Source of the DNA: Sphingomonas hankookensis
Lineage (GTDB): Bacteria; Pseudomonadota; Alphaproteobacteria; Sphingomonadales; Sphingomonadaceae
DNA: 64,000 bases
NCBI RefSeq assembly: GCF_022664465.1
Contig: NZ_JAKREV010000002.1
Coordinates: forward strand, 605,532-669,531
Reading direction: 5' to 3'
A program made the translations under genes and the position numbers. Below are positions 51,312 through 63,491 of the stretch, piece after piece (positions within the stretch are counted from its first letter, which is position 1; every line of letters begins with the position of its first letter). Below the pieces are notes generated by a model that saw nothing but the letters and a program-made list of their open reading frames with translations, was not told the origin of the DNA and did not search any database.

Positions 51312-51794
51312 TCAGCCGACCGCCCGCTCCATATACACCGCGTCCGGGCCGAACCCGACCGCGCCGCCATCGGCCGCGACGAAGCCCTGCCGTGCCCAGT
51401 ACGCATCGGCGCCGCCGACCGCGATCAGCGCGAGGACGGCGATGCCGTGCGCAGCGGCGGTGGTGGCGAGGATGGGGAGCAGGCGTTCGACTGCCTTCGT
51501 CCCCCGCCCGGCGGGGGCGACGACGACGTCGTGCAGGTACCAGCAATCGACTCCTGCGGGGATCGAACCCAGTCGGGTATGCATCGTCGGCGGGGCAAGC
51601 CGGCGCCATGGATGGCTGATGCAGTGGCCGATCAGGTTGCCGCCGTCCGTCAGCACCCAGCAGCCTTCGGGTGCCAGCGCGATGCGTTCGGCGTAGAGGT
51701 CGGCTGCCTCGCCATAGGCACCGAGTTCGGCGTGGGCGAGAGTCGCGATTTGTGGGGCGTCGGAGGGGGTGGCTGGGCGCCAGCGGGTAGGCAT
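51312..51794 (-). CDS. GNAT family N-acetyltransferase
   Basis: 160 residues. The GNAT core shows WYLHDVVVAPAGRGTKAVERLL (motif A, acetyl-CoA binding R/QxxGxG variant, about residues 84-105) and GFVAADGGAVGFG near the end. The substrate is unknown. It converges on the esterase gene. Confidence 0.85.
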   Translation of the reverse strand: MPTRWRPATPSDAPQIATLAHAELGAYGEAADLYAERIALAPEGCWVLTDGGNLIGHCISHPWRRLAPPTMHTRLGSIPAGVDCWYLHDVVVAPAGRGTKAVERLLPILATTAAAHGIAVLALIAVGGADAYWARQGFVAADGGAVGFGPDAVYMERAVG

Positions 51795-51873
51795 GGGAGG
51801 CTCCCGGATGCTCGGACAGATGGCCTTTCGTCATCCCGGCGCAGGCCGGGATGACGAAAGGAGTTGGTGCGCC

Positions 51874-52998
51874 CTATCCGCCCAGCGCGGTCTTCAACCG
51901 GCCAAAAAAGCCACTCGATTCCGGACATTCCTCGCCGGTTTCGGTTTCGCGGAACGCCTCGAGCAGTTCCTTCTGCCGCGCCGACAGGCGGGTCGGGGTC
52001 TCGACCTCGATATGGATGACCATGTCGCCATGCCCCCGCCCCTGCAGCACCGGCATGCCCGCGCCGCGCTGGCGGAGTTCCTTGCCGGACTGGATGCCGG
52101 CGGGCACGCGGATGCTGTGCTTCTGCCCGTCGAGGCCGGGGATTTCGATCACCCCGCCCAGCGCCGCCGTCGTGAAGCTGATCGGTGCGCGGGCGTGGAG
52201 CGCGGTGCCTTCGCGTTCGAACAGCGCGTGGCGCTTCACATGCAGGAAGATGTAGAGGTCGCCCGCAGGAGCTCCCCGCGCGCCCGCCTCGCCCTCACCG
52301 GTCAGGCGGATGCGCGTGCCCTCGTCGACGCCGGGGGGCACGTTGACCTGCAACGTCTTGGTCTGGTCGACGCGGCCTTCGCCGTTGCACACCGGGCACG
52401 GGTCACTGATGACCTGTCCCGCGCCGTGGCAGGTCGGGCAGGCGCGTTCGACGACGAAGAAGCCCTGCTGCGCGCGCACCTTTCCGTGGCCGGCACAGGT
52501 ATGGCAGGTGCGCGCCTTGGTACCCGGCGACGCGCCGCTGCCGCCACACGGGCCGCAGCTGGTCGAGACATCGACGGTGATCTCCGTCTGGTGGCCGTGA
52601 TAGGCCTCCTCTAGCGACACTTCCATGTCGTAGCGCAGGTCGGCACCGCGACGCGGCCCGGCGCGGCCACCCTGCCGTCCGCCGCCCATGAATTCGCCGA
52701 ACACGCTTTCAAAGATATCGGAAAAGCCGCCGAAATCCTGTGCCCCGGCCCCGGCACCGCCCGCGCCCTGGCGGAAGGCGGCATGGCCGTAGCGGTCATA
52801 GGCCGCGCGCTTTTGCGGGTCTTTCAGGCAGTCATAGGCTTCGTTGATCGCCTTGAACTTCGCCTCGGAATCCTTGCAGCCGGCATTCTTGTCGGGGTGA
52901 TATTTGATCGCGAGCTTGCGGTACGACGACTTGATCGTCCCCGCATCCGCGGTGCGATCGCATTGGAGCAGTTCGTAGAAATCGACTTCGGTGGTCAT
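51874..52998 (-). CDS. dnaJ: Chaperone DnaJ
   Basis: A 374-residue class I J-protein. The J domain has the HPD motif (IKYHPDKN, about residue 30). A Gly-rich region follows, then four zinc-binding repeats CxxCxGxG (for example [32 protein letters not shown]), and a C-terminal substrate-binding part. It stimulates DnaK ATPase. The start at 52998 is preferred over an upstream frame through repeat DNA. Confidence 0.96.
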   Translation of the reverse strand: MTTEVDFYELLQCDRTADAGTIKSSYRKLAIKYHPDKNAGCKDSEAKFKAINEAYDCLKDPQKRAAYDRYGHAAFRQGAGGAGAGAQDFGGFSDIFESVFGEFMGGGRQGGRAGPRRGADLRYDMEVSLEEAYHGHQTEITVDVSTSCGPCGGSGASPGTKARTCHTCAGHGKVRAQQGFFVVERACPTCHGAGQVISDPCPVCNGEGRVDQTKTLQVNVPPGVDEGTRIRLTGEGEAGARGAPAGDLYIFLHVKRHALFEREGTALHARAPISFTTAALGGVIEIPGLDGQKHSIRVPAGIQSGKELRQRGAGMPVLQGRGHGDMVIHIEVETPTRLSARQKELLEAFRETETGEECPESSGFFGRLKTALGG

Positions 52999-53005
52999 CA
53001 AAAAG

Positions 53006-53109
53006 CCCTCTCCCCTTCGGGGGAGAGGGTTTGGGAGAGGGGCGGTCCACAACGAACCGCCCGCCACTCGCCCTCTCCCCGGCCCTCTCCCCAAGGGGAG
53101 AGGGAGGGG
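53006..53109. repeat. CCCTCTCCCC palindromic repeats between dnaJ and dnaK
   Basis: Nested inverted arms of CCCTCTCCCCTTCGGGGGAG type fill most of this gap and are compatible with RNA hairpins that could attenuate dnaJ expression relative to dnaK. Confidence 0.65.
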
Positions 53110-53117
53110 CGTCCGTT

Positions 53118-55028
<1,911 letters not shown>

Positions 55029-55109
55029 GGTCCCTCATTGGCCCCCGGGTTGAAATAAAGCCTGGACCCATCGGCACGGGGAGGTGCCGTCCGGGTCGTT
55101 CCGAGGGCG

Positions 55110-55138
55110 GATATAGGCAGGGTTCGGCTTGCCGCAAG
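55110..55138 (-). promoter_or_regulatory. Sigma-32 (RpoH)-like heat-shock promoter of dnaK
   Basis: On the minus strand CTTGCGG is followed by 14 bases and CCTATATC. This matches the RpoH pattern CTTG at -35 and CCATAT-like at -10. It would give a leader of about 75 bases before the dnaK start. Confidence 0.65.
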
Positions 55139-55182
55139 ATTATGTGGCGCTTAGGGAACCGTATCGAAACGGGAGCGTGGGC

Positions 55183-55620
55183 GTGAAGACACGGTGGATG
55201 GCGCTGGCGGGAGTGGCGGTCACGCTGGCGGGATGCCAGAACCCGCCGCGGGTCGAGGATGCCTGGGTCCGCCTGCCCGCCGTGCCGGGACGGCCAGCCG
55301 CGGCCTATGCGACTGTGTCGGGTGGATCGTCGACCATCGCGCTGATCGGCGTCACCACGCCGGCGGCGGCGCGCAGCGAACTGCACGAGAGCATGACCGG
55401 CCATGGCGGCATGGCGGCGATGCGCCCGCTGAAGGAACTCTCGTTTGCGCAGGACAACAAGGTCCTGCTGCAACCGGGCGGCGCGCACGTCATGCTGTTC
55501 GACCTGAAGGGCGAGGTGCGGCCCGGCGGCACGATCCCCCTAACCTTCCGGTTCGACGGGTGGGAGGACATCACCGTGAATGCGAAGCTGGTCGGCGCGG
55601 GCGATCCGGCGCCCGAATGA
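55183..55620 (+). CDS. Copper chaperone PCu(A)C family lipoprotein
   Basis: A 145-residue periplasmic copper chaperone. Lipobox VTLAGC follows a short signal. The copper-ligand pattern, His and several Met (ELHESMTGHGGMAAMRP, then GGAHVMLF), matches PCu(A)C proteins that deliver Cu(I) to cytochrome oxidase. GTG 55183 is chosen to give the standard signal peptide; a GTG at 55177 and an ATG at 55129 are alternatives. Confidence 0.88.
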   Translation: MKTRWMALAGVAVTLAGCQNPPRVEDAWVRLPAVPGRPAAAYATVSGGSSTIALIGVTTPAAARSELHESMTGHGGMAAMRPLKELSFAQDNKVLLQPGGAHVMLFDLKGEVRPGGTIPLTFRFDGWEDITVNAKLVGAGDPAPE

Positions 55621-56075
55621 AACGTCTGCTGACCCCGGCCGAAACCGAACTCGCCCGGACGATGTTCGGCGACAGCATCGATTACGGCCGGGCGCGGGTG
55701 GCGCATGCGAAATGGGCGTTCTTCCAGCCGAAACAGGTCGCGATGGCGCCAACCGGCTGCATCCATTTCCATCCGGGCGGCACGCTCTACCGCGACGACT
55801 TCGCCAGCGCCGGTCGCGACCTAGCCGCGCTGTTCCTGCACGAGATGATGCACATCCACCAGACGCAGCATCGCGGCCGCTACTGGTTGCCGCTGATGCG
55901 CCATCCGTTCTGCACCTATCGCTACACGATCGTGGCCGGCAAACCGTTCGAGGCGTACGGCATCGAACAACAGGCGGAGATCGTCCGCCACGCCTTCCTC
56001 CTGCGGCAGGGGGTGGCGGTGCAGGACAAGCCGCCGCGGGAGGTCTACGAGGCGCTGCTGCCGTTCGGGCGGTGA
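55617..56075 (+). CDS. Predicted zinc metallopeptidase-like protein (HExxH)
   Basis: 152 residues with HEMMHIHQTQH near residue 81, a gluzincin-type zinc motif, preceded by CIHFHPGG. No signal peptide is visible. It overlaps the copper-chaperone stop by 4 bases, so the two genes are coupled. Similar proteins in sphingomonads carry a Vgr-related label; that label is not supported here by any type VI genes. Confidence 0.65.
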   Translation: MKRLLTPAETELARTMFGDSIDYGRARVAHAKWAFFQPKQVAMAPTGCIHFHPGGTLYRDDFASAGRDLAALFLHEMMHIHQTQHRGRYWLPLMRHPFCTYRYTIVAGKPFEAYGIEQQAEIVRHAFLLRQGVAVQDKPPREVYEALLPFGR

Positions 56076-56085
56076 GGCGTGTTGA

Positions 56086-56889
56086 TCAGCGCGGCAATAC
56101 CCAGTTGAAATTCAAACTCTTGTAGGATTCGATCGGCTTGCCATTCGCATCCTGGCCCGGATGAAAGCGGATGCGTTCGACCAGTATCGGACAGGTCGCC
56201 TGATCGAGGGCGGCAGCGCCGGACGTCTGCAGGATCCGACAATCGCTGATGCGACCGTCGGGTGCGACGGTCATCCCGACAAACGCCTTTCCCTGCTGTT
56301 TCGCCTTCAATGCCGCCTGGGGATAATCGCGATCGGTAAGCCAACTGGCCATGTCGCCACTCGGCGGTGTAGCGACCCGGGCCACCTTTTCCGGATCATA
56401 GCCGAACTTCTGGAGGAGATCGGTTTCGCAACGGCGCAGCGCCGCCACGGTCGATTTACCGAGCGACAGCGCAACCGTGACAGGCGGACCATTCGCCGTA
56501 TCGATCGTTATCGACGGTACGCCAGCTAATGACTCGAAGGCGTCGGGGGACAGAATATATTGCATCACTGCGCGGCCGCCGGTCGGTAAATGGACCCGCG
56601 TACCGGGCGTCTTGATCGGCCCGTCGCGCCCCGGGATCGCCAGCGTCACGTTTACGGAACCCGGTTTCCCCAACTGGCTCGCAGTACCCATCGCGAATGC
56701 CTTCATCACCCCGCCGAAGATATTCGGCTGGAACGCCAGCGTGATCGGCGACGCGGCATCGCCATAGGCACGACTGAGCGTACACAGGCTATCGGCATAT
56801 TCGACGCCCCATGGTGCGGAGGGTTGCAGCGCCGGGGCCTCCCCGCCCGCCTGCCCCGCCATCAACGCCGCCAACATCACCGTCCGCAT
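56086..56889 (-). CDS. Secreted TonB C-terminal domain protein
   Basis: 267 residues with a short signal (MRTVMLAALMAGQAG). Its C-terminal 90 residues read YPQAALKAKQQGKAFVGMTV followed by SGAAALDQATCPILVERIRF, a TonB-like fold. No transmembrane anchor or Pro-rich spacer is seen, so it is not a classical energy transducer. It converges on the metallopeptidase-like gene. Confidence 0.75.
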   Translation of the reverse strand: MRTVMLAALMAGQAGGEAPALQPSAPWGVEYADSLCTLSRAYGDAASPITLAFQPNIFGGVMKAFAMGTASQLGKPGSVNVTLAIPGRDGPIKTPGTRVHLPTGGRAVMQYILSPDAFESLAGVPSITIDTANGPPVTVALSLGKSTVAALRRCETDLLQKFGYDPEKVARVATPPSGDMASWLTDRDYPQAALKAKQQGKAFVGMTVAPDGRISDCRILQTSGAAALDQATCPILVERIRFHPGQDANGKPIESYKSLNFNWVLPR

Positions 56890-57007
56890 CGCATACCCCC
56901 TTGCCTTGCTGCGAATGGTGCCATCACGCCATGCCGTTCGCAATCGCCGGAACCGTCCCCGACCCAGGCTGTTGAGACCGCGAAACGATTTCGAAAGTCC
57001 GCTCCCC

Positions 57008-57814
57008 ATGTCGATGCGCATCGGCGCTACCCTGCTCGCCCGTCTGGGGTTCGCCGCCCGCGGTATCGTCTATTGCATCGTCGGCTGGTTCGCGATCGAT
57101 GCGGCGCTGCGCGGGGGCAAGGCGGGCGACAATCAGGGCGCGATCGCCAGCCTGGCCGACGAGCCGTTCGGCGAATGGCTGCTGGCGGCGATGGCGGCGG
57201 GGCTGGCAGGCTATGCGCTGTGGCGACTGACCGAGGCGCTGTTCGATCCCGAAGCGCAAGGCAGCGATGCGAAGGGCGCGTTCCGCCGCGCAGGGCACGC
57301 GGTCAGCGGCATCGCCCATGTCGTGCTGGCGTGGACCGCCGCGCGACTGGCGGTACACAGCGCGCGGGCGACCGGTCGGGTCGGCGGGGAGGACAGTGCG
57401 CAGGACTGGACCGCGTGGCTGCTCGACCAGCCGGGCGGGCAGTTGCTGGTGGCGCTGGTCGCCATCGCGTTGCTGGCGGCGGCGGCGCAGCAGGCGAAGA
57501 AGGCATGGACCGGCGAGTTCGCCCGCACCTTGTCGGGTGGCACGCCGGTGCCCGGCTATGTCTGTACCATGGGCCGCATCGGCTATGGCGCGCGCGCCGC
57601 GGTGTTCGCGGCGATCGCGGTCCTGTTCGTGGGCGCGGCATGGGCGGCGGATGCCGACGAAGCCGGCGGGATGGCGAGCGGCATGGCATTGTTGCAGCGG
57701 CAGGCGGGCGGACAGTTGCTGCTGACCGCGATCGGCATCGGCTTCGTTGCGTTCGGCGCGTTCAGCTTCGTCGAGGCGCGCTGGCGGCGGTTGCAGGTGC
57801 GGTTGCCGGCATGA
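57008..57814 (+). CDS. DUF1206 family membrane protein
   Basis: 268 residues. Three repeated two-helix units can be seen with the pattern RLGFAARGIVYCIVGWFAI, RRAGHAVSGIAHVVLAWTA and RIGYGARAAVFAAIAVLFV. This internal triplication is typical of DUF1206. The function is unknown. It overlaps the next gene by 4 bases, leading into uvrA. Confidence 0.88.
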   Translation: MSMRIGATLLARLGFAARGIVYCIVGWFAIDAALRGGKAGDNQGAIASLADEPFGEWLLAAMAAGLAGYALWRLTEALFDPEAQGSDAKGAFRRAGHAVSGIAHVVLAWTAARLAVHSARATGRVGGEDSAQDWTAWLLDQPGGQLLVALVAIALLAAAAQQAKKAWTGEFARTLSGGTPVPGYVCTMGRIGYGARAAVFAAIAVLFVGAAWAADADEAGGMASGMALLQRQAGGQLLLTAIGIGFVAFGAFSFVEARWRRLQVRLPA

Positions 57815-58182
57815 CCTTGCGGGCGGCGCTGGAAGCGCGTTGGCTCGACCTGACGCGGCGTGAGTTGCCGGCGGTGGCGCGGGCACTCGGATGGCAGGTG
57901 GTGGCGGACCATTGTTTCCAGCGAATCCTGCTCGACAATGCGTTCGGCGGCGTCTGGTATGACCATGTCGCCGGGCGCCCCGCCTATGCCCATGCCGACC
58001 CAGCCGCGCTTGCCCGTGCAGTTGCGCTGGGCGAAGCGGCGATCACGGGCGAGACCGATCTGGCTGAACTCAACCGCCGCTCGCTCGACTGGCGCGGGAA
58101 AGCCCCCTCGCAACGGCGGTCGACCGACCCCATGTCAGCGTCTAGCCAATCCAAAAGAACGAAGATAGAACGGACCGCATGA
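57811..58182 (+). CDS. Small conserved protein upstream of uvrA
   Basis: 123 residues with [36 protein letters not shown] and [14 protein letters not shown]. These features occur in sphingomonad proteins sometimes labelled GCN5-related acetyltransferases, although no GNAT fold motif is visible. Its start overlaps the DUF1206 stop and its stop overlaps uvrA by 4 bases, so all three appear co-transcribed. Confidence 0.7.
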   Translation: MTLRAALEARWLDLTRRELPAVARALGWQVVADHCFQRILLDNAFGGVWYDHVAGRPAYAHADPAALARAVALGEAAITGETDLAELNRRSLDWRGKAPSQRRSTDPMSASSQSKRTKIERTA

Positions 58183-61139
58183 GCCTGACCCATATCTCCG
58201 TCCGCGGTGCGCGGGAGCATAACCTCAAGGGCGTCGATATCGACATCCCGCGCGATACGCTGACGGTCATCACCGGCCTGTCGGGATCGGGCAAGTCGTC
58301 GCTCGCCTTCGACACCATCTATGCCGAGGGGCAGCGGCGCTATGTCGAGTCGCTGTCGGCCTATGCGCGCCAGTTCCTCGAACTGATGCAGAAGCCCAAT
58401 GTCGAGCATATCGAGGGGCTGTCGCCGGCGATCTCGATCGAGCAGAAGACGACGTCGCGCAACCCGCGTTCGACCGTCGCGACGGTTACCGAAATCTACG
58501 ACTATATGCGCCTGTTGTGGGCGCGGGTCGGCGTGCCGTTCTCTCCTGCCACCGGCCTGCCGATCAGCGCGCAGACGGTCAGCCAGATGGTCGACCGCGT
58601 GCTGGCGCTGCCCGAGGGGACGCGGCTGTTGCTGCTCGCGCCGGTCGTGCGCGGGCGCAAGGGCGAGTATCGCAAGGAACTGGCCGAGTGGCAGAAGGCC
58701 GGGTTCCAGCGCGTGCGCGTGAACGGTGAAGTGCATCTGATCGAGGACGCGCCGGCGCTCGACAAGAAGTTCAAGCATGACATCGAGATCGTCGTCGATC
58801 GCCTGGTCGTCAATCCGGAGGCGGCGACGCGGCTGGCCGAGAGTTTCGAGACGGCGCTGAAGCTGGCTGATGGCCTCGCCTATGTCGATCTGGTCGATAC
58901 GACGGTGGCGCAGGCGCAGTCGGGCAACCCGCCGCTGGACAGCGAACAGGGCGACCGCGCGACCGAGGCCGCGCCGCAGACCGGCAAGCTGAAGGGCGCC
59001 GGCATTCCCGACAACCGCATCGTGTTCTCGGAAAAATTCGCCTGTCCGGTCAGTGGCTTCACGATCAGCGAGATCGAACCGCGCCTGTTCAGCTTCAACG
59101 CGCCGCAGGGGGCTTGTCCCGCGTGCGATGGTCTTGGCGAACGGCTGGAGTTCGACGAGGATTTGATCGTCCCCAACCATGAACTGTCGATCAAGAAGGG
59201 TGCGGTGGTGCCGTGGGCGAAGTCCAACCCGCCCTCCCCCTATTACATGCAGGTGCTGGGGTCGCTGTCGAAGGCGTACGGCTTTTCGCTCGACGCGGCG
59301 TGGAAGGATTTGCCCGAGGAAGCACAGCGGGTGATCCTGCACGGGACCGCGGGCAAGCCGGTGACGCTGACCTTCATCGACGGCAAGAAGTCGTACGACG
59401 TCAAGAAGCCGTTCGAGGGCGTGCTGGGTAATCTCAACCGGCGGATGCTGTCGACCGAGAGCGCGTGGATGCGCGAGGAATTGTCGAAATACCAGGCGTC
59501 GCAGCCGTGCGAGACCTGTCATGGCGCGCGTTTGAAGCCCGAGGCGCTGGCGGTGAAGGTGGCGATGCAGGATATCGCCTATGCCACGCACCTTTCGGTG
59601 GTCGACGCGCTGCGGTTCTTTGAAGCGCTGCCTGAGCATTTCAACGACCAGCAGAAAGCGATCGCGCAATCGATCCTCAAGGAGATCGTCGAGCGGCTGG
59701 GGTTCCTCAACAATGTCGGGCTAGATTACCTGAACCTCGACCGGACCAGTGGGACGCTGTCGGGCGGCGAGAGCCAGCGTATCCGCCTCGCCTCGCAGAT
59801 CGGCAGCGGTCTGTCGGGCGTGCTGTACGTCCTCGACGAACCGTCGATCGGGCTGCACCAGCGCGACAACGACATGCTGCTGGCGACGCTGCGGCGGCTG
59901 CGCGACCTCGGCAACACCGTGCTGGTGGTCGAGCATGACGAGGATGCGATCCGTACCGCCGACTATGTCATCGATATGGGACCGGGTGCCGGCGTCCATG
60001 GCGGCGAGGTCGTCGCCAAGGGAACGCTGAAGCAGATTTTGAAGGCCAAGGGGTCGGTCACCGCCGATTACCTCAACGGTACCCGGATGGTGCCGCTGCC
60101 GGAAAAGCGGCGCAAGGGCAATGGCAAGAAGCTGACGGTGCACAATGCCACCGCCAACAACCTGACCGGCGTCACCGCGTCGCTGCCGCTCGGCACCTTC
60201 ACCTGCATCACCGGGGTGTCGGGATCTGGCAAGTCGAGTTTCACGATCGACACGCTCTATGCTGCCGCCGCGCGCACGCTGAACGGTGCGCGGATCGTGC
60301 AGGGCAAACACGACAAGATCACCGGGCTGCAACATCTCGACAAGGTGATCGACATCGACCAGTCGCCGATCGGCCGCACGCCGCGGTCGAACCCGGCAAC
60401 CTATACCGGTGCCTTCACCCAGATTCGCGACTGGTTCGCCGGACTGCCCGAAGCGCAGGCGCGCGGCTACAAGCCCGGCCGGTTCAGCTTCAACGTCAAG
60501 GGCGGTCGCTGCGAGGCGTGCCAGGGCGACGGCGTGCTCAAGATCGAGATGCACTTCCTGCCCGACGTCTATGTGACGTGCGACGTGTGCCACGGCGCGC
60601 GCTATAATCGCGAAACGCTGGAGGTGAAGTTCAAGGGGATGAGCATCGCCGATGTGCTCGACATGACGGTCGAGGACGCAGTCGAGTTCTTCAAGGCGGT
60701 GCCACCGATCCGCGACAAGATGGCGATGCTGGCCGAAGTCGGCTTGGGATACGTCAAGGTCGGGCAACAGGCGACGACGCTGTCGGGTGGCGAGGCGCAG
60801 CGGGTGAAGCTGGCCAAGGAACTGGCGCGGCGTGCGACCGGCAATACGCTCTACATCCTCGACGAACCGACGACGGGCCTGCATTTCGAGGATGTGCGGA
60901 AATTGCTGGAGGTGCTCCACCAGCTGGTCGAGCAGGGGAATACGGTGGTGGTCATCGAGCATAATCTCGACGTCATCAAGACTGCCGACTGGATTCTCGA
61001 CATGGGTCCGGAGGGCGGCGTCAAGGGCGGCCGGGTGGTTGCGGAAGGAACGCCGGAGGTGGTCGCGGCGGTCGAGGGCAGCTTTACCGGACGGTATCTC
61101 AAGCCGTTGCTGACGCCGAGGGCGCAGGCGGCGGAATGA
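58179..61139 (+). CDS. uvrA: Excinuclease ABC subunit A
   Basis: A 986-residue ATPase that recognises DNA damage with UvrB. Two ABC domains carry Walker [14 protein letters not shown] (about residue 31) and [13 protein letters not shown] (about 683). Signatures [16 protein letters not shown] and [15 protein letters not shown] are present. Zinc fingers include CPACDGLGE and CEACQGDG...CDVCHG. It is complete. A nucleotidyltransferase-like gene overlaps its stop (ATGA). Confidence 0.97.
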   Translation: MSLTHISVRGAREHNLKGVDIDIPRDTLTVITGLSGSGKSSLAFDTIYAEGQRRYVESLSAYARQFLELMQKPNVEHIEGLSPAISIEQKTTSRNPRSTVATVTEIYDYMRLLWARVGVPFSPATGLPISAQTVSQMVDRVLALPEGTRLLLLAPVVRGRKGEYRKELAEWQKAGFQRVRVNGEVHLIEDAPALDKKFKHDIEIVVDRLVVNPEAATRLAESFETALKLADGLAYVDLVDTTVAQAQSGNPPLDSEQGDRATEAAPQTGKLKGAGIPDNRIVFSEKFACPVSGFTISEIEPRLFSFNAPQGACPACDGLGERLEFDEDLIVPNHELSIKKGAVVPWAKSNPPSPYYMQVLGSLSKAYGFSLDAAWKDLPEEAQRVILHGTAGKPVTLTFIDGKKSYDVKKPFEGVLGNLNRRMLSTESAWMREELSKYQASQPCETCHGARLKPEALAVKVAMQDIAYATHLSVVDALRFFEALPEHFNDQQKAIAQSILKEIVERLGFLNNVGLDYLNLDRTSGTLSGGESQRIRLASQIGSGLSGVLYVLDEPSIGLHQRDNDMLLATLRRLRDLGNTVLVVEHDEDAIRTADYVIDMGPGAGVHGGEVVAKGTLKQILKAKGSVTADYLNGTRMVPLPEKRRKGNGKKLTVHNATANNLTGVTASLPLGTFTCITGVSGSGKSSFTIDTLYAAAARTLNGARIVQGKHDKITGLQHLDKVIDIDQSPIGRTPRSNPATYTGAFTQIRDWFAGLPEAQARGYKPGRFSFNVKGGRCEACQGDGVLKIEMHFLPDVYVTCDVCHGARYNRETLEVKFKGMSIADVLDMTVEDAVEFFKAVPPIRDKMAMLAEVGLGYVKVGQQATTLSGGEAQRVKLAKELARRATGNTLYILDEPTTGLHFEDVRKLLEVLHQLVEQGNTVVVIEHNLDVIKTADWILDMGPEGGVKGGRVVAEGTPEVVAAVEGSFTGRYLKPLLTPRAQAAE

Positions 61140-61681
61140 CGGTCTGGCGCGCTCCGTTCGAGGCGGCGTTGCTAATGTTCGCTGCCGTCAGCGAAGCGTT
61201 GCGCGCCACCGGCCAGCCCCGACCGATCCTGGTGGGCGGGGCAGCAGTCGAATATTGGTCGGGTAGCGCGGTTGCGACGGGTGACTTCGACCTGTGTTCG
61301 CCCGTACAGTCCGAACTGGAGGCGGTGATGCGCGATCACGGCTTCGTCCGTCCCAGCGGAGCAGGCGTGGCTACGCGTGGCTGGATACATCCGGAGCTGG
61401 CGCTAGGGTTCGAAATCGTCGGCAGCGTGCCGCTCGACGGCCTCGTCGATCGTAACCGCATTCCCCTGATCGAAAACATCCTGCCTGATGCGACATTCGC
61501 CATTCTCGGCGTGGAGGATTTGATCGCCGATCGGATGGGACAATATGCATCCGGCACCGCGCCGGATCGGATCGAACAGGCAAGGCTGCTGTTCCATCTT
61601 CATCCCGACCTCGATCGAGACTATCTTGAGCGCCGGGTACGGGAAGAAAGTTCAGGCGATTATGGCGTCGGCGATTTGTAA
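61136..61681 (+). CDS. Nucleotidyltransferase-like protein (DUF6036/AbiEii-like) in the uvrA operon
   Basis: 181 residues. [23 protein letters not shown] (near residues 31-53) carries the GG...DxD pattern of the nucleotidyltransferase fold. [18 protein letters not shown] (near 122-139) is the conserved loop of toxin-like nucleotidyltransferases. It overlaps the uvrA stop and is followed by a small gene overlapping its own end. This could be a toxin-antitoxin-like pair or a DNA-damage-linked module; no function is proven. Confidence 0.7.
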   Translation: MTVWRAPFEAALLMFAAVSEALRATGQPRPILVGGAAVEYWSGSAVATGDFDLCSPVQSELEAVMRDHGFVRPSGAGVATRGWIHPELALGFEIVGSVPLDGLVDRNRIPLIENILPDATFAILGVEDLIADRMGQYASGTAPDRIEQARLLFHLHPDLDRDYLERRVREESSGDYGVGDL

Positions 61682-61859
61682 TTCAGACAGCGAAGACTGG
61701 CCCGGTCCGCGGGTTGATCACGCGACCTTTGCCGCGCGCCTTGCCGAACGCCGCGCCGCGCTCGGCAATCCCGAACTTCCCCGCAACGCCGGCACCAACC
61801 GGACCGAAAGCAAGCGCGCGCTGCTCGCTGCGATCGAGGCGGCCGGCGGACGCTGGTAA
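61662..61859 (+). CDS. Small partner gene after the nucleotidyltransferase
   Basis: 65 residues beginning [16 protein letters not shown] and continuing DHATFAARLAERRAALG...SKRALLAAIEAAGG. It is charged and helical. It overlaps the nucleotidyltransferase stop by 20 bases, implying coupled translation; AGG lies 6 bases before the ATG. It may be the cognate partner or antitoxin, but it matches no family I can name. Confidence 0.5.
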   Translation: MASAICNSDSEDWPGPRVDHATFAARLAERRAALGNPELPRNAGTNRTESKRALLAAIEAAGGRW

Positions 61860-61954
61860 CCGGCCAACCAAACGACGACGCGCGGTATAATGTCGGAACC
61901 TACGCCGGTCCCCCGCATTCGGGATTGATCGATATCAAGCGAAGGATGCTCGAC

Positions 61955-62374
61955 ATGCGTGCGCTCACCCTCGGCCTTGTGGCCGCTGCCACCCTTGTTT
62001 CCGGCTGTACCGATTATGGCATGGGCGGTCCGCGCTATGCCGATGCGGGCTATGGCCGCTATGACTATGACCGGCCTGATCCGGCCTATAACGGCTATGA
62101 CGCCGCCCGCTATTACCGCGACGACCGTCGCTATCGCGAACGCCGCCTGTCGCGGAACGACCGGGTCTATGTCGGGCAGGACGGGCGCTATTATTGCCGC
62201 CGCAACGACGGCACCACCGGCCTGATCGTCGGCGGTCTCGCCGGCGGTGTGCTGGGCACGGCGCTGCGTCCGGGCGGCTCTGGTCTGCTAGGCGCGATCC
62301 TCGGCGGCGCGGCTGGCGCGGCCGGCGGTCAGGCGATCGACCGCAGCAACGGCAACAATGTACGCTGCCGCTGA
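61955..62374 (+). CDS. Glycine-zipper outer-membrane lipoprotein
   Basis: 139 residues. Lipobox LVSGC is followed by a Tyr/Arg/Asp-rich stretch (about 25-75) and a Gly-zipper tail (GLIVGGLAGGVLGTAL, then GAILGGAAGAAGGQAID). This fits 17-kDa-antigen/YMGG-like surface lipoproteins. ATG 61955 is chosen because AAGGA lies 8 bases before it; ATG 61946 is possible. Confidence 0.8.
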   Translation: MRALTLGLVAAATLVSGCTDYGMGGPRYADAGYGRYDYDRPDPAYNGYDAARYYRDDRRYRERRLSRNDRVYVGQDGRYYCRRNDGTTGLIVGGLAGGVLGTALRPGGSGLLGAILGGAAGAAGGQAIDRSNGNNVRCR

Positions 62375-62561
62375 TCCGGCACGATAGCGTCGGAACTAAA
62401 TCGGCTCGCTCCTTGTCCGGGGGCGGGCCGATACCCATATCTATTTCGCTACAGTCGCAAATCGATGGTTTCCTGCTTTGCGGCAAGTTCCTTCTTTCCC
62501 TGCTGCCTAAGGCACGGGTGACGGGCAATTCCGCCGCCCGAAACATCCGGAAGGAACTCAT

Positions 62562-62774
62562 ATGGCCACGCTTGGCACCGTAAAATTCTTCAACATCGAC
62601 AAGGGCTATGGCTTCATCGCGCCTGACAATGGCGGCGGCGACGCCTTCGTCCACATCTCAGCCGTCGAGCGCGCCGGCATGGTGACGCTGAACCAGAACC
62701 AGCGCGTCGGCTACGAGCTGGAAGAGGATCGGCGCGGCCGCGTCAGCGCGGTCAACCTGACCGCCGCAGACTGA
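62562..62774 (+). CDS. Cold-shock domain protein
   Basis: A 70-residue CSD protein. RNP1 KGYGFIAPD (residues 14-22) and RNP2 AFVHISAVER (29-38) bind single-stranded RNA or DNA. The long upstream region (62375-62561) without a gene may serve as a structured 5' leader, as in other csp genes; no clear motif is assigned. Confidence 0.95.
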   Translation: MATLGTVKFFNIDKGYGFIAPDNGGGDAFVHISAVERAGMVTLNQNQRVGYELEEDRRGRVSAVNLTAAD

Positions 62775-62780
62775 TTCATG

Positions 62781-62816
62781 AGGGCGGGCGGAGCAATCTC
62801 CGCTCGCCCTTTCTCT
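62781..62816 (+). terminator. Terminator of the cold-shock gene
   Basis: Stem AGGGCGGGCGGAG / CTCCGCTCGCCCT with loop CAAT, followed by TTCTCT. Confidence 0.85.
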
Positions 62817-62830
62817 ACGGGAGGATAATC

Positions 62831-63034
62831 TTGGCCGATACCGCCGAAGCCTACCGCGCCCGCGCCGCCGTGGAACGGGCCAATGCCGAAGCCGCGACGC
62901 TCGACAATGTCCGCGATCGTTGCCGCCGGGCCGAACATGCCTGGACCGAAATGGCCGACCGCGCCGAACGCACGACCGAACAGCGGCTGATCCGCGAAGC
63001 GGCGACCGCGCGCCGGAGCGACACCGTCGATTGA
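62831..63034 (+). CDS. Small helical hypothetical protein (TTG start)
   Basis: 67 residues, Ala/Arg/Glu-rich and helical (AYRARAAVERANAEAATLDN). It begins at TTG with a strong GGGAGGA Shine-Dalgarno 6 bases upstream, which favours this rare start. The function is unknown. Confidence 0.6.
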   Translation: MADTAEAYRARAAVERANAEAATLDNVRDRCRRAEHAWTEMADRAERTTEQRLIREAATARRSDTVD

Positions 63035-63085
63035 ACCTGTCCGCCCGCCGGTCGTTGGACCGGCGACAGGTGAAAAGGATCGACG

Positions 63086-63412
63086 ATGCCCAAGCATAAG
63101 AAACACAAGCCGAAATCCCGCACCGCCGGGGTATCGACCCTGCGCACCGTGGCACTGGCGGCGACGGGTGTCGCGGTCGGGCTGTTCGGCGTCCTGCTGG
63201 CGCGCCGCAAGCCGAGCGAGGGCCATGCCGCGCCCGACCTCGCGCTCGACAAGCCGCGTCCGGAGGCCGGCGATCGGGCACCGGAAGCGTTCCGTCCCGA
63301 TCCGACTGCCCCCGTGTCCGCCGCCGATCGTGAAGCGTTGCGGCCCGCCACCGGTCCGGTGCCGTCGATGGTCGAACCGCGCGGCAGTATGGCGTCGCAG
63401 ACCGGGGCTTGA
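63086..63412 (+). CDS. Small membrane-anchored hypothetical protein
   Basis: 108 residues with a very basic N-terminus (MPKHKKHKPKSRTAG), one transmembrane helix (about 20-38, LRTVALAATGVAVGLFGVLL) and a Pro/Ala-rich acidic tail. No family is recognised. Confidence 0.65.
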   Translation: MPKHKKHKPKSRTAGVSTLRTVALAATGVAVGLFGVLLARRKPSEGHAAPDLALDKPRPEAGDRAPEAFRPDPTAPVSAADREALRPATGPVPSMVEPRGSMASQTGA

Positions 63413-63491
63413 GGGCAGCATCTCGCCCGCTGAGGCGACGCCGATGCTTGCGCTGGAGATTTGGCGTTAGACTGAGATGACGGTCATCAGA

